Below, piece after piece: positions 8,342-17,452 of a DNA stretch of 64,000 nt. The translations under genes were made by a program, and so were the position numbers. How positions within the stretch are numbered: the first letter of the stretch is position 1; every line of letters starts with the position of its first letter. The stretch lies in assembly GCA_944322585.1 (NCBI GenBank), contig CALUPB010000001.1, positions 1 through 64,000 on the forward strand, read 5' to 3'. The DNA comes from an uncultured Bacteroidales bacterium. Its GTDB lineage: Bacteria; Bacteroidota; Bacteroidia; Bacteroidales; UBA932. A model generated the notes under the pieces. That model was not told the origin of the DNA. It did not search any database and worked only from the letters and a program-made list of their open reading frames with translations.

Positions 8342-10321
8342 ATGCCCAGCTATTTACAGATAGAAAACATATCCAAGTCCTACGGACCGAAAGTACTGTT
8401 CGAGAATATAGGCTTCAATATCAACGAAGGCGACAAGATTGCCCTCATAGCCCCGAACGGGACAGGAAAGACATCACTTCTAAGGATACTTGCAGGCAAG
8501 GACAAGTCTGATTCCGGCGGCAGGATAACATTTCTAAAGGACATACGGATAGCCTTCCTCGAACAGGAATACGATTATGACCCTGAAGCAGGTATATTCA
8601 GTCAGATAATGGCGTCAAGCACCGGACTGACCGGCGACATGGACACGGAGCAGCTGTGGGACTACGAACGCAGGGTCAGACAGTTTCTCACAAGCCTCTC
8701 CCTTCCGGACATGGAGAAAAAGATGAAAGAGCTCTCCGGAGGGGAAATAAAAAGGGTCGCAATAGCACAGATGCTTGCAAGCGAGGCGGATTTCTTCATT
8801 ATGGACGAGCCCACCAACCATCTTGACATCGATGCGATAGAATTTCTGGAAGGGTATCTGAGCCGCTCCCGGTGCACATTGCTAATGGTGACACACGACA
8901 GATATTTTCTCGACAGGGTGTGCAACACCGTCATGGAACTGGACCGGGGAGCCGTATGGATATACAGGGGCGACTATCAGAACTATCTTGAAAAACGAAG
9001 CGAGCGGATCGCCAATTTCAATGCAGAGACCGACAAGGTGAGGAATATCCTGCGACGGGAACTGGAATGGATACGCAGTACGCCACAGGCAAGGACAGGA
9101 AAGGCACGCTACAGGATCAACGCTTTCCATGACCTGAAGGAACGGGCCTCGCAGTCATACATACAGAAACAGATATCGCTCGACGGCGTAAAAGGGGGCA
9201 CTTACCTCGGCAACAAGATAATCGACTGCAAGGACGTTAGTTTCCTTTATGGAGACAAATGCTATCTCGACCATTTCACATATAATTTCCAGAGATACGA
9301 GAAAGTGGGGATCGTCGGCAGGAACGGAGCAGGGAAATCCACATTCATCAATCTCATCACCGGAAATTATACGCCGGACATGGTTGAAATAGCCGGCAGG
9401 GATAACGCGATGGACAGACTGGAGGGCAGGCCGGAGAATCCGGCCGGGCCCAATTCCTTGACAGATACAGCCCGCCCGTCAGGGGAAAGCGGCAAAGGAC
9501 GGCTTTACGGGGAAATACAGCGGGGAGAATCCCTGAAAATAGGATATTACAGACAGAGCGGAATGGAATTCGACCCTGACGACACCGTTCTGGAGATAGT
9601 CAATGACACGTCCCTTCTCGGACGTTTCCTGTTCCCGCACGATATGCTCGACTGCAAGGTCGGCAGACTCAGCGGAGGCGAAAAGCGCAGGCTCTACCTT
9701 CTCACCGTACTGATGCAGAAGCCGAACCTCCTGGTGATGGACGAGCCGACGAACGATCTCGACATCGTCACCCTCAACATACTGGAAGAGTATCTGAAGG
9801 AATTCAGCGGTACACTCATCATCGTATCCCACGACAGACATTTCCTCGACAGGCTCGTGGACCATCTGTTCGTATTCTGCGGAGACGGGGTCATCAAGGA
9901 TTTCATAGGCAGCTACAGCGAATACAGGGCTTTTATCAGGGAATATGAAGCACAGCAGAAGGCTGCGGCAAAGGACAGGGACAAAGGCCCGTCCGGAGAG
10001 AAAACAGGAACGGGGAGGAAAGCAGGTCCGAGCCGGGAAGGCAGTTCAGGCACCGGTACATCATCTGCCGGTTACAGCCGGGCAGACGGCAGCAATCAGG
10101 ACAAAAAACCGTCCGGCGGACTTCCGGCCAAAAGGAAACTGTCATATAAGGAGCAACGGGAGTTAGAGCAGATAGAAAAGGACCTCGAAGCCCTCGGCAG
10201 GGAAAAGTCGGAACTTGAGTCGGCCCTCAACAGCGGAGCACTCCCCTACGAAGAACTGCAGAAAGCATCGGAACGCATCGGACAGATTATAAGTCTTACC
10301 GACGAAAAGGAATTACGCTAG
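8342..10321 (+). CDS. ABC-F family ATPase (Uup/EttA-like)
   Basis: A 659-residue soluble protein with two ABC ATPase domains and no membrane segment. The first has Walker A APNGTGKTS, signature LSGGEIKRVAIA and Walker B FFIMDEPTNHLD. The second has GRNGAGKST, LSGGEKRRLYLL and LLVMDEPTNDLD. The linker between the domains carries the ABC-F arm. A Gly/Ser/Lys-rich stretch (about residues 540-600) precedes a C-terminal coiled coil (KRKLSYKEQRELEQIEKDLEAL), the Uup-type DNA- or ribosome-binding tail. ABC-F proteins act on ribosomes. An unusual insert (about residues 355-395, rich in Gly/Pro/Arg) lies within the second ATPase domain. The gene follows trkA after 67 bases. Confidence 0.9.
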   Translation: MPSYLQIENISKSYGPKVLFENIGFNINEGDKIALIAPNGTGKTSLLRILAGKDKSDSGGRITFLKDIRIAFLEQEYDYDPEAGIFSQIMASSTGLTGDMDTEQLWDYERRVRQFLTSLSLPDMEKKMKELSGGEIKRVAIAQMLASEADFFIMDEPTNHLDIDAIEFLEGYLSRSRCTLLMVTHDRYFLDRVCNTVMELDRGAVWIYRGDYQNYLEKRSERIANFNAETDKVRNILRRELEWIRSTPQARTGKARYRINAFHDLKERASQSYIQKQISLDGVKGGTYLGNKIIDCKDVSFLYGDKCYLDHFTYNFQRYEKVGIVGRNGAGKSTFINLITGNYTPDMVEIAGRDNAMDRLEGRPENPAGPNSLTDTARPSGESGKGRLYGEIQRGESLKIGYYRQSGMEFDPDDTVLEIVNDTSLLGRFLFPHDMLDCKVGRLSGGEKRRLYLLTVLMQKPNLLVMDEPTNDLDIVTLNILEEYLKEFSGTLIIVSHDRHFLDRLVDHLFVFCGDGVIKDFIGSYSEYRAFIREYEAQQKAAAKDRDKGPSGEKTGTGRKAGPSREGSSGTGTSSAGYSRADGSNQDKKPSGGLPAKRKLSYKEQRELEQIEKDLEALGREKSELESALNSGALPYEELQKASERIGQIISLTDEKELR

Positions 10322-10416
10322 CTTGAACTGTCCGTATGACCGCACTCCGGACAGATACGTGCAGTGTACTGTTTTCAGAACCAAACGTAACGCAGGAATT
10401 ACCCTTTGGTCGCCAT

Positions 10417-11469
10417 CTACAGATAATAGTCGCAGTTGTACCGGTTAAGGATATCCATCTGAGTAAAATTGTCCCGTTTGGACAGCGGCCGGTGAAGGAC
10501 AGCAGTCTCGATAATGGCATCGATTGCGGCCGTGGCCTGCTGGTCGGAATGCTGGGCTATCAGAGCCTGGACATATCCGTCCCTCAAGGCAGACAGATTT
10601 TTCTCCAGGACATCGAACCCGATTACCCTGCACCCGCGGATATTCCTCTCCTTCAGATATTCCGCCACGAGATGTATTCTGGAATTGAACATCACGAGAT
10701 GCTCCGACGGCATTTCCTCGAACATTCTGTCGAGTACTTCGAAACGCATGTCCCTGTCCTTGGGGTCAAGGAAGACATTCCTGATCTCACAGTCGGGAAA
10801 ATGTTCGCTGATATAGTCGACAAAACCGGTCCTCCGGGTCAGAGTCGGATCGGAAAGGCCTTTCTTGTCCCGCGCGATCCTTATGACATTCACCGAGCTC
10901 ACGGGGGCACCGAGAGTCAGGATGTCGGCACAAAGATAACCGCTCTGGTACATCGGCATGCCGAAATATGCAAGATATCCGTCCTCTTCGAGTTTGGAAT
11001 CTATGTATACATAATGTATTCCCTTGGAAGACAGTTCCTTCACGAACTTGAGAGTCTCGCTGCGGAACATCGGTGCGAGAACCACCCCCGTCGGCCCTGA
11101 CTCAAGAATTCCGGCACATGCTTTCTGGAAAGACTCCATGTCATACTGGTCATACCTTACGGTCCCGACCGTCACGCCGTATTTCAACGCCATTTCCGTA
11201 CCGGCGGCAATCCCCCTCTCCGTCAGTTCCCAGAATTCTCCCGGCTGGAATTCCGGGATCAGGCAGACTATCCTGTAATCCTTCCTCGTAGCGAGCATTG
11301 ATGCATAGACATTCGGCCTGAAGCCGAGTTCCTCAATCACTTCCAGAACTCTTGCCCTGCTCTTTTCCGAGACCTCTCCCCTGTTGTGGAGCACCCTGTC
11401 CACAGTGCCCTTGGATACCCCGGCGGCACGTGCCACATCATTTATGGTAATCTTACTGTCCACACTCAT
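10417..11469 (-). CDS. LacI-family transcriptional regulator of the sugar-acid module
   Basis: The 350-residue protein begins MSVDSKITINDVARAAGVSKGTVDRVLHNRGEVS, the LacI helix-turn-helix and hinge, followed by a periplasmic-binding-protein-like sensor domain (residues about 60-345). The frame is open 33 codons upstream, but a -7 element at 11566-11573 and the family start support the ATG at 11467-11469. It is transcribed away from the KDG kinase, and a 16-bp LacI-type palindrome lies between them. It probably represses kdgK-eda-transporter and itself, with a sugar acid or breakdown product as inducer; that ligand is inferred from the neighbours only. The sensor resembles the sugar-binding type-1 superfamily with substituted pocket residues, so I cannot name the ligand. 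Confidence 0.9.
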   Translation of the reverse strand: MSVDSKITINDVARAAGVSKGTVDRVLHNRGEVSEKSRARVLEVIEELGFRPNVYASMLATRKDYRIVCLIPEFQPGEFWELTERGIAAGTEMALKYGVTVGTVRYDQYDMESFQKACAGILESGPTGVVLAPMFRSETLKFVKELSSKGIHYVYIDSKLEEDGYLAYFGMPMYQSGYLCADILTLGAPVSSVNVIRIARDKKGLSDPTLTRRTGFVDYISEHFPDCEIRNVFLDPKDRDMRFEVLDRMFEEMPSEHLVMFNSRIHLVAEYLKERNIRGCRVIGFDVLEKNLSALRDGYVQALIAQHSDQQATAAIDAIIETAVLHRPLSKRDNFTQMDILNRYNCDYYL

Positions 11470-11565
11470 GACAATTAACCCGGATCCTGCCCTGCGGAAC
11501 CCGGAAATTTTCAAATAACCAATATTTTCCCGGAAGTCCGGCGACGCATCTTCCGGGATTTTCCA

Positions 11566-11573
11566 CAAAGATA
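11566..11573 (-). promoter_or_regulatory. -7 element of the lacI-type gene
   Basis: On the minus strand this reads TATCTTTG. The place for its -33 element, about 20 bp upstream, falls inside the 11589-11604 palindrome. The transcript would have a leader of about 90 bases. Confidence 0.6.
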
Positions 11574-11588
11574 TGAAAATATTTCCCG

Positions 11589-11604
11589 TTACCGTGCACG
11601 GTAA
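11589..11604. promoter_or_regulatory. LacI-type operator, perfect 16-bp palindrome
   Basis: TTACCGTGCACGGTAA is identical to its reverse complement. It has the central CG-containing dyad typical of LacI-family operators. It lies between the divergent lacI-type and kdgK genes, about 16 bp from each -7 element, so one bound dimer could block RNA polymerase at the -33 region of both promoters. Confidence 0.8.
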
Positions 11605-11619
11605 ATCAAAAATTATTTA

Positions 11620-11627
11620 TAATTTTG
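11620..11627 (+). promoter_or_regulatory. -7 element of the kdgK-eda-transporter operon
   Basis: TAATTTTG matches TAnnTTTG. The -33 position is occupied by the palindrome, with no TTTG there, as expected for a promoter under repressor or activator control. The transcript would start about 40 bases before the kdgK ATG. Confidence 0.65.
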
Positions 11628-11674
11628 CGGCTGACGCTCTACTGATGTGATTATTACCGTAAAAACATATTGAA

Positions 11675-12715
11675 ATGCCAAAAGTTATTACATTCGGAGA
11701 GATTATGCTGAGGCTTTCCACCCCGGGCTATCTCAGGTTTTCACAGGCAAGGGAATTCGCGGCCACATTCGGCGGAGGCGAGGCCAACGTGGCAGTATCG
11801 CTCGCCAATTTCGGCATCGAGACGGAATTCGTCACGAGATTTCCCAAGAACGATATCGCAGCAAGCTGCATCCGCGATCTGCACAGTTACGGGGTCGGCA
11901 CGAAATACTGCATCGAGGGAGGAGACAGGCTCGGCATCTATTTCCTTGAGACCGGAGCCGTAGCCCGCCCGAGCAAAGTCGTATATGACAGGGCGCATTC
12001 AGCCATTTCCGAGATAGAAAAAGGCATGATAGACTGGGACAAGGTGTTCGAAGGGGCCGACTGGTTCCACTGGACAGGCATCACTCCTGCCATCAGCCAG
12101 GGGGCTGCAGACGTATGCCTTGAAGCTGTCCGGGCCGCGAACAGGCTCGGAGTGACGGTATCCTGCGATCTCAACTACCGCAAGAACCTCTGGAAATACG
12201 GGAAGAAGGCAAGCGAAGTAATGCCGGAACTCGTGGCGGGATGCGATATAATTCTCGGCAACGAGGAGGATGCGGAGAAAGTATTCGGCATCAAGCCTGA
12301 AGGATTCGATGTCACCGCTACCAAGGGCGAAGTCAATGCCGCAGAATTCGAAAGCGTGTGCAGACAGCTTATGGACAGGTTCCCGAGGGCAAAAAAGGTC
12401 ATCATCACTCTCAGAGGCTCGATCAATGCGAACCACAACACATGGGGCGGAGTGCTGTTCGACGGACAGAAGCTCTATCAGTCGCAGCGTTATGACATCA
12501 CTCATATCGTTGACCGCGTCGGAGGCGGCGATTCTTTCATGGGCGGCCTCATCTACGGTCTTCTTGCACACACGGGGGACGATCAGAAGGCACTCGATTT
12601 CGCGGTAGCGGCTTCCTGCCTGAAGCACACCATATTCGGGGACTTCAACCAGGTGACTGTCGCAGAGGTGGAGAACCTGATGAAGGGCGACGGCAGCGGC
12701 AGGGTATCGCGCTGA
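11675..12715 (+). CDS. kdgK: 2-keto-3-deoxygluconate kinase (PfkB family)
   Basis: A 346-residue PfkB-family kinase. It carries the first PfkB signature region (FGGGEANVAVSLANFG) and the second, HIVDRVGGGDSFMGGLIYGLL, with the catalytic Asp in GGGDSF. It would phosphorylate 2-keto-3-deoxygluconate to KDPG, using ATP, in the cytoplasm. The assignment within the PfkB family rests on the KDPG aldolase directly downstream (96 bases) and the hexuronate-type transporter after it: the three form the lower part of uronate breakdown. Upstream isomerase, oxidoreductase and dehydratase genes (uxaC, uxuA/B) are not in the window. Expression is probably controlled by the operator at 11589-11604. Confidence 0.9.
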   Translation: MPKVITFGEIMLRLSTPGYLRFSQAREFAATFGGGEANVAVSLANFGIETEFVTRFPKNDIAASCIRDLHSYGVGTKYCIEGGDRLGIYFLETGAVARPSKVVYDRAHSAISEIEKGMIDWDKVFEGADWFHWTGITPAISQGAADVCLEAVRAANRLGVTVSCDLNYRKNLWKYGKKASEVMPELVAGCDIILGNEEDAEKVFGIKPEGFDVTATKGEVNAAEFESVCRQLMDRFPRAKKVIITLRGSINANHNTWGGVLFDGQKLYQSQRYDITHIVDRVGGGDSFMGGLIYGLLAHTGDDQKALDFAVAASCLKHTIFGDFNQVTVAEVENLMKGDGSGRVSR

Positions 12716-12811
12716 CCGGCAAGGGGACAGTGTCTGTGCGGGGAACAAGTTCCGCAATCCGCACAACTCCACGGATACAAGTACAATCATGTGATAAAAG
12801 GAAATACGACA

Positions 12812-13489
12812 ATGGCAAAATACAGCAAAATTGAAGTACTGTCGGCAATCAGGGAGACCGGGATGGTTCCTGTCTTCTATAACGCCGACCCCGAAATATC
12901 GAAGAACGTGGTGAAAGCCTGCTATGAAGGCGGTGTCAGGGCATTCGAATTCACCAACAGAGGAGACTTCGCACAGGAAGTATTCGGAGAACTCGTCAAA
13001 TACGCCAACCGGGAACTTCCGGGAATGATACTCGGAGTAGGTTCAGTAGTCGACCCGGCCACGGCCGCAATGTATATCCAGCTCGGGGCGAATTTCGTAG
13101 TCGGGCCTCTTTTCAATCCGGCAATCGCCCCTGTCTGCAACCGCAGGCTCATTCCGTACTGTCCAGGCTGCGGCAGCGTATCTGAAATCGGAGCTGCGCA
13201 GGAACTCGGATGCGACCTTTGCAAGGTATTCCCCGGAGACGTTCTCGGGCCAGCTTTCGTAAAGGGACTGCGTGCCCCTATGCCATGGAGCCAGATAATG
13301 GTGACGGGAGGGGTAAAGCCTGTGAAGGAGAATCTCGAAGGCTGGTTCAAGGCCGGAGTGACATGCGTCGGAATGGGCAGCAATCTCTTCCCGAAAGACG
13401 TCATAGCCGCCGGAGAATGGGAGAAGATAACCGCACTCTGCAAGGATGCACTCGCAATCATCAGTGATGTCAGACAGTGCAGGCCGTAA
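12812..13489 (+). CDS. eda: KDPG/KHG aldolase
   Basis: A 225-residue class I aldolase that splits KDPG into pyruvate and glyceraldehyde 3-phosphate. The Schiff-base Lys is Lys138 in [14 protein letters not shown], and the conserved Glu is Glu46 in [10 protein letters not shown]. Strand motifs [19 protein letters not shown] and IMVTGGVKP form the (beta/alpha)8 barrel phosphate site. The ATG at 12812 has an AAAAGGAAA leader and is preferred to the in-frame GTG at 12791. It takes the product of the kinase upstream. Length is normal for the family. Confidence 0.92.
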   Translation: MAKYSKIEVLSAIRETGMVPVFYNADPEISKNVVKACYEGGVRAFEFTNRGDFAQEVFGELVKYANRELPGMILGVGSVVDPATAAMYIQLGANFVVGPLFNPAIAPVCNRRLIPYCPGCGSVSEIGAAQELGCDLCKVFPGDVLGPAFVKGLRAPMPWSQIMVTGGVKPVKENLEGWFKAGVTCVGMGSNLFPKDVIAAGEWEKITALCKDALAIISDVRQCRP

Positions 13490-13526
13490 ACATATACCGG
13501 AATATTAACCAATACTTATAACATTA

Positions 13527-15173
13527 ATGGAATCTACAACAAAGAAACTGATGACCAACTGGCGCTGGTGGATGGTAGTCCTGCTGTTTGTGGCCACGAC
13601 TGTCAATTACCTCGACCGCCAGGTACTCTCGCTTACATGGAAGGACTTCATAGCGCCCGAATTCCACTGGACAGACAATGATTATGGGACCATCACGGCC
13701 GTATTCTCGATTGTATATGCCATATGCATGCTCTTTGCAGGCAAATTCGTGGACTGGATGGGGACAAAGAAAGGCTACCTGTGGTCGATAGGGATATGGT
13801 CCACCGGAGCCTGCCTCCATGCCATATGCGGCTGGCTGACAGTACATATCGAAGGCTATGAAAGCGCAGCGGCCATGACGGCAGTCCAGGCCGGCTCCAC
13901 GGCAGCCCTTGCAATTGCATCGACGAGCGTGTGGCTCTTCCTTGCCGCAAGATGCATCCTCGCCCTCGGAGAGGCCGGGAACTTCCCGGCAGCCATCAAG
14001 GTGACAGCAGAATATTTCCCTAAGAAAGACAGGGCATTCGCCACATCCATATTCAATTCCGGAGCATCCATAGGAGCTCTCATAGCGCCTGCGACCATTC
14101 CGCTCCTCGCCCAGTTCTTCAAGGATCAGGGTGTAGGAGGAGGCTGGGAAATGGCTTTCGTGATTATCGGTGCCCTCGGCTATGTCTGGATGGGTTTCTG
14201 GATATTCATGTACAACAAGCCTGAAAAATCGAAATTCGTCAATAAGGCCGAGCTCGAATACATCAATCAGGATTATACAGAGGAGACTAATGCCGCCGTA
14301 AAGGAAGACAAAAAGGAAGAGAAGTCCATTCCTCTTTGGAAGTGCTTCACATACAGACAGACCTGGTCCTTTATAGTGGGCAAGTTCTTTACCGACGGAG
14401 TATGGTGGTTCTACCTGTTCTGGGCACCGGCCTATTTCTCCGACCAGTACGGCTATGCGTCAAGTTCCGGAATGGGAGTTGCGCTTATCACCACACTTTA
14501 CGCGATAGTGACCGTCCTGTCAATATTCGGAGGCTATCTGCCAAAACTGTTCGTGGAAAAGAAAGGCATGAACCCGTACAACGGACGTATGCTCGCCATG
14601 CTCATTTTTGCATTCCTCCCGCTTCCGGCACTGTTCGCCCAGGGCGCAGGAGCATACTCGGCATGGTGGCCCGCAATCATCATCGGACTTGCAGGAGCCG
14701 GACACCAGGCCTGGTCCGCCAATCTGTTCTCGACTATCGGCGACATGTTCCCTAAATCGGCCATCTCCACCATCACCGGTATCGGAGGAATGGCCGGAGG
14801 TATAGGCTCTTTCTTCATACAGAAAGGAGCCGGCAAACTGTTCGACACCTTTGCAGGCACATTCACATATCCCGGTGCGGAAAAGCCTGCCATCATATCA
14901 CTCGACAATATCTCGAAAGCCATAGAATCCATCGGCAATCCTGCAATATCGGAAATAACCAGAGGGGCGACTACCAACGAGACCCATCAGATAATGCTCG
15001 CCAAGATTCAGGAATTGGGAGGACAGATCGTAGATGCGCCTATCAGCATGTTTGGCCTGGACGGAAAACCTGCTGCATACATGATAGTCTTCTGCGGATG
15101 CGCCGTCGCATATCTTGTGGCATGGTGCATCATGAAGGCTCTCGTACCTAAGTACAAGGAAATAAAAGCATAA
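13527..15173 (+). CDS. MFS transporter, hexuronate (ExuT) type
   Basis: A 548-residue inner-membrane permease of the anion:cation symporter family with about 12 membrane segments. The start WRWWMVVLLFVATTVNYLDRQVLSLTWKDF is typical of ExuT/GudP-like carriers of galacturonate, glucuronate or glucarate. RCILALGEAGNFPAAIKVTAEYFPKKDR is the conserved loop of the family. It is longer than usual (about 430-480) because of a loop near residues 105-135 and another of about 70 residues before the last membrane segment (about residues 450-515). Its position after kdgK and eda indicates uptake of a hexuronate or KDG. A hairpin terminator follows at 15202-15233. Confidence 0.88.
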   Translation: MESTTKKLMTNWRWWMVVLLFVATTVNYLDRQVLSLTWKDFIAPEFHWTDNDYGTITAVFSIVYAICMLFAGKFVDWMGTKKGYLWSIGIWSTGACLHAICGWLTVHIEGYESAAAMTAVQAGSTAALAIASTSVWLFLAARCILALGEAGNFPAAIKVTAEYFPKKDRAFATSIFNSGASIGALIAPATIPLLAQFFKDQGVGGGWEMAFVIIGALGYVWMGFWIFMYNKPEKSKFVNKAELEYINQDYTEETNAAVKEDKKEEKSIPLWKCFTYRQTWSFIVGKFFTDGVWWFYLFWAPAYFSDQYGYASSSGMGVALITTLYAIVTVLSIFGGYLPKLFVEKKGMNPYNGRMLAMLIFAFLPLPALFAQGAGAYSAWWPAIIIGLAGAGHQAWSANLFSTIGDMFPKSAISTITGIGGMAGGIGSFFIQKGAGKLFDTFAGTFTYPGAEKPAIISLDNISKAIESIGNPAISEITRGATTNETHQIMLAKIQELGGQIVDAPISMFGLDGKPAAYMIVFCGCAVAYLVAWCIMKALVPKYKEIKA

Positions 15174-15201
15174 TCCATAATACCAAAAATCTATAATTGC
15201 C

Positions 15202-15233
15202 ATATAGGCTGGCCTGCGAAGGTCGGCCTATAT
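15202..15233 (+). terminator. Hairpin terminator of the kdgK-eda-transporter operon
   Basis: A 14-bp stem (arms 15202-15215 and 15220-15233, two G-T pairs) closes a GCGA tetraloop 28 bases after the transporter stop codon. The T tract after it is weak (TTATGG), so it may also protect the 3' end. Confidence 0.7.
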
Positions 15234-15346
15234 TTATGGAAATCACAGATACTGACAATCTGGCAGTCCTGATGAATGGCAGGTATTTTGTGGAGAGCCT
15301 TGCGCCCGGTATGGGCTACGATAATTGAATAAAAGGAGAACACGAT

Positions 15347-16009
15347 ATGGAAAACAGGAAAAAAGAGAAAAAAGAGAAAAAACTGAAAAACGAAAACCGG
15401 AAAGAAGAGAAAGCTGCTGCCGGGACGACGGAGGAGACACTGGAGAACAGCGGACAGACTGAAGAGAACAGAAAACCGGAAAACGCACCGGGAAATGAGG
15501 AAGTGGAAGTAGAAAAGGACTCCCTGGATGCAGCTGATACTGAAGCGGACGAGACGGAAAAACGCATACAGGCACTGGAAGAGAAAATAGCCAAAGAGAA
15601 AGATGATTATCTGAGACTAATGGCAGAGTTCGACAATTTCAGGCGCAGGACATCCCAGGAACGGCTGGAACTCGTATCCACGGCAGCTGCCGACACGATC
15701 AAGGGCCTGCTGCCGGTACTTGACGATTTCGAAAGGGCAATGAAGGCGCTCAAGGACAGTTCCGACAGCGACACTGCCAAGGAAGGGACGGAACTCATCT
15801 ACAACAAACTCATGGGATATCTCAAGACCAAGGGGCTTGAAGTGATAGAATCTCTCGGAAAGGATTTCGATACCGACCTGCATGAAGCCGTAGCCCAGTT
15901 CCCTGTAGAGGAAGCTGACAGGAAAGGCAAAGTATATGACGTGGTCCAGACCGGCTATACCCTGAACGGGAAAGTACTCAGGTTCGCCAAAGTGGTAGTG
16001 GCAATCTGA
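15347..16009 (+). CDS. grpE: Nucleotide exchange factor GrpE
   Basis: The 220-residue protein starts with a long Lys/Glu-rich disordered tail (residues 1-70), continues with a coiled coil (KRIQALEEKIAKEKDDYLRLMAEFDNFRRRTSQER), and ends with the beta domain (LEVIESLGKDFDTDLHEAV, VLRFAKVVVAI). GrpE releases ADP from DnaK. The charged tail is longer than usual. A good Shine-Dalgarno sequence (AAAAGGAG, 15331-15338) lies 8 bases before the ATG. dnaJ follows after 95 bases; dnaK is not in the window, as is common in Bacteroidales. Confidence 0.95.
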   Translation: MENRKKEKKEKKLKNENRKEEKAAAGTTEETLENSGQTEENRKPENAPGNEEVEVEKDSLDAADTEADETEKRIQALEEKIAKEKDDYLRLMAEFDNFRRRTSQERLELVSTAAADTIKGLLPVLDDFERAMKALKDSSDSDTAKEGTELIYNKLMGYLKTKGLEVIESLGKDFDTDLHEAVAQFPVEEADRKGKVYDVVQTGYTLNGKVLRFAKVVVAI

Positions 16010-16104
16010 GCGCTATCAAGGCAGCCGCGGCGGACAGTACGTAACTCAGAAATTACCATTTGGGGACGCCCTCCAAGGTGCGGCATAAAAGGAGGATACA
16101 GAAC

Positions 16105-17271
16105 ATGGCAGAAAAAAGAGACTATTACGAAGTGCTTGGCGTGGACAGGAGCGCCACACTTGACGACATAAAGAAAGCCTACAGGAAAAAGGCTATACAG
16201 TACCATCCGGACAAGAATCCCGGCAACAAGGAAGCCGAGGAGAAATTCAAGGAGGCCGCCGAGGCCTATTCCGTCCTGAGCGACCCGGACAAGAGGGCGA
16301 AATACGACAAGTTCGGACACGCAGGCGTAGGAAGCCAGCCGGGGCCTGACTTCAGCGGAGGGTTCGGAGACCTTAACGATATTCTCAACAACCTCTTCGG
16401 AGGCGGGTTCGGAGGAGGATTCGGAGGCTTCAGCGGTTTCGGGGGCTTCGGAGGAGGAGCATCCGGCCAGAGACAGAAAGTCTACAGGGGACGTGACATC
16501 CGGGTCCGCGTCAAAATGACACTCGAAGAAATAGCGCATGGAGCGGAAAAGGAGATAAGCATAGAGAAACTGGAACCGTGCACCGAATGCGGAGGCAAGG
16601 GGACAAAGAATGCAGCCGACATCAAGACCTGCCCGGCATGCAACGGTACCGGACAGGTGAAGAGGGTGATGAACAGTTTCCTCGGCCAGACGGTAAGCTA
16701 CTCCACCTGCCAGCAGTGCGGCGGAGAAGGAAAAATCATAAGCAACCCTTGCCGCAGATGCGGAGGGACGGGGCTCGAACGCCACAGGGAAACCGTAAAG
16801 GTAAAGATCCCTGCAGGAGTCGAGAACGGAATGCAGCTGACGATACGTGGAGGAGGCCATGCGGCCAAAAACAACGGCGTGCCGGGTGACCTGCTTGTCC
16901 TGATCGAGGAAGTCGAGCATCCGGAGCTCAAGAGAGACGGCAACAATCTGATGTACACCAAGATAATATCAGTCGTGGATGCAATGTTAGGCGCAGAGGT
17001 CGAGATACCGTGCCTTGACGGCAAATACAAGGTAAAGGTCGAGCCGGGCACACAGTCGGGAACAATGGTAAGACTGAAAGGACGCGGACTCCCGTCCATC
17101 AACGGAGGAAGCACCGGTGACCTGTACGTCAAATATATAGTATGGATTCCGAAAAAACTTCCAAAGGAAGACAGGGAACTCGTCGAACGCCTCCGCTACA
17201 GCGATGCATTCAAGCCCGACCCGAGCAAGGAAGACCGGAGCTTCTTCGACCGGTTGAGGAATATGTTCTGA
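16105..17271 (+). CDS. dnaJ: Chaperone DnaJ
   Basis: A 388-residue type I J protein. The J domain (residues 1-70) has the HPD motif in YHPDKNPG. A Gly/Phe-rich linker (about residues 90-130) follows. Four zinc-finger repeats are present ([32 protein letters not shown]), then the C-terminal substrate-binding domains. It stimulates DnaK ATPase. The start at ATG 16105 is fixed by a strong Shine-Dalgarno sequence (AAAGGAGG, 16088-16095) and by the family start [12 protein letters not shown] terminator follows at 17308-17342. Confidence 0.97.
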   Translation: MAEKRDYYEVLGVDRSATLDDIKKAYRKKAIQYHPDKNPGNKEAEEKFKEAAEAYSVLSDPDKRAKYDKFGHAGVGSQPGPDFSGGFGDLNDILNNLFGGGFGGGFGGFSGFGGFGGGASGQRQKVYRGRDIRVRVKMTLEEIAHGAEKEISIEKLEPCTECGGKGTKNAADIKTCPACNGTGQVKRVMNSFLGQTVSYSTCQQCGGEGKIISNPCRRCGGTGLERHRETVKVKIPAGVENGMQLTIRGGGHAAKNNGVPGDLLVLIEEVEHPELKRDGNNLMYTKIISVVDAMLGAEVEIPCLDGKYKVKVEPGTQSGTMVRLKGRGLPSINGGSTGDLYVKYIVWIPKKLPKEDRELVERLRYSDAFKPDPSKEDRSFFDRLRNMF

Positions 17272-17307
17272 TGTCAGGTAAATAAACGGGAAATCATACG
17301 GACAAAG

Positions 17308-17342
17308 CCTGAGCTGACAATATGTTCAGTTCAGGTTTTTTT
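17308..17342 (+). terminator. Rho-independent terminator after dnaJ
   Basis: The arms CCTGAGCTGA(C)A and TGTTCAGTTCAGG (17308-17335, one bulge) enclose an ATAT loop and are followed by seven T (17336-17342). It separates grpE-dnaJ from the polysaccharide locus. Confidence 0.88.
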
Positions 17343-17360
17343 GTGTATTCAGGATTTTTG

Positions 17361-17396
17361 TTTTACAATATAAAATTATTATTTTTTATTGTAAAA
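17361..17396. promoter_or_regulatory. Two inverted copies of a 15-bp motif over the PUL promoter
   Basis: TTTTACAATATAAAA (17361-17375) and TTTTTTATTGTAAAA (17382-17396): the second is the reverse complement of the first with one mismatch. The first copy has TTTTA/TAAAA arms around a 5-bp centre, a shape fitting IclR-family operators. Together they form a larger 10-bp inverted repeat (17361-17370 and 17387-17396). The second copy covers the -33 element. The IclR gene at the other end of the locus is the likely binder; this is inference. Confidence 0.6.
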
Positions 17397-17419
17397 GTTA
17401 AAAGAGTTTTCTACCTTTG
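17388..17419 (+). promoter_or_regulatory. Promoter of the polysaccharide utilization operon
   Basis: ATTG at 17388-17391 (-33) and TACCTTTG at 17412-17419 (-7) are 20 bp apart. Transcription should start near 17426, which places the first start codon at ATG 17453. All genes to 33938 are in the same direction with gaps of at most 39 bases. Confidence 0.8.
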
Positions 17420-17452
17420 CAGAAACTGATAACTAAAAGCCGGAATTTCAAG

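Noticed and set aside
10328-10354. CTGTCCG/CGGACAG inverted repeat between the ABC-F and LacI-type genes, as a terminator
   Set aside because: The 13-base loop is long for a 7-bp stem and no T tract follows on either strand.
15241-15346. CIRCE or another heat-shock element before grpE
   Set aside because: No TTAGCACTC-type inverted repeat is present; only a near miss of the -7 box (TATTTTG) is seen.
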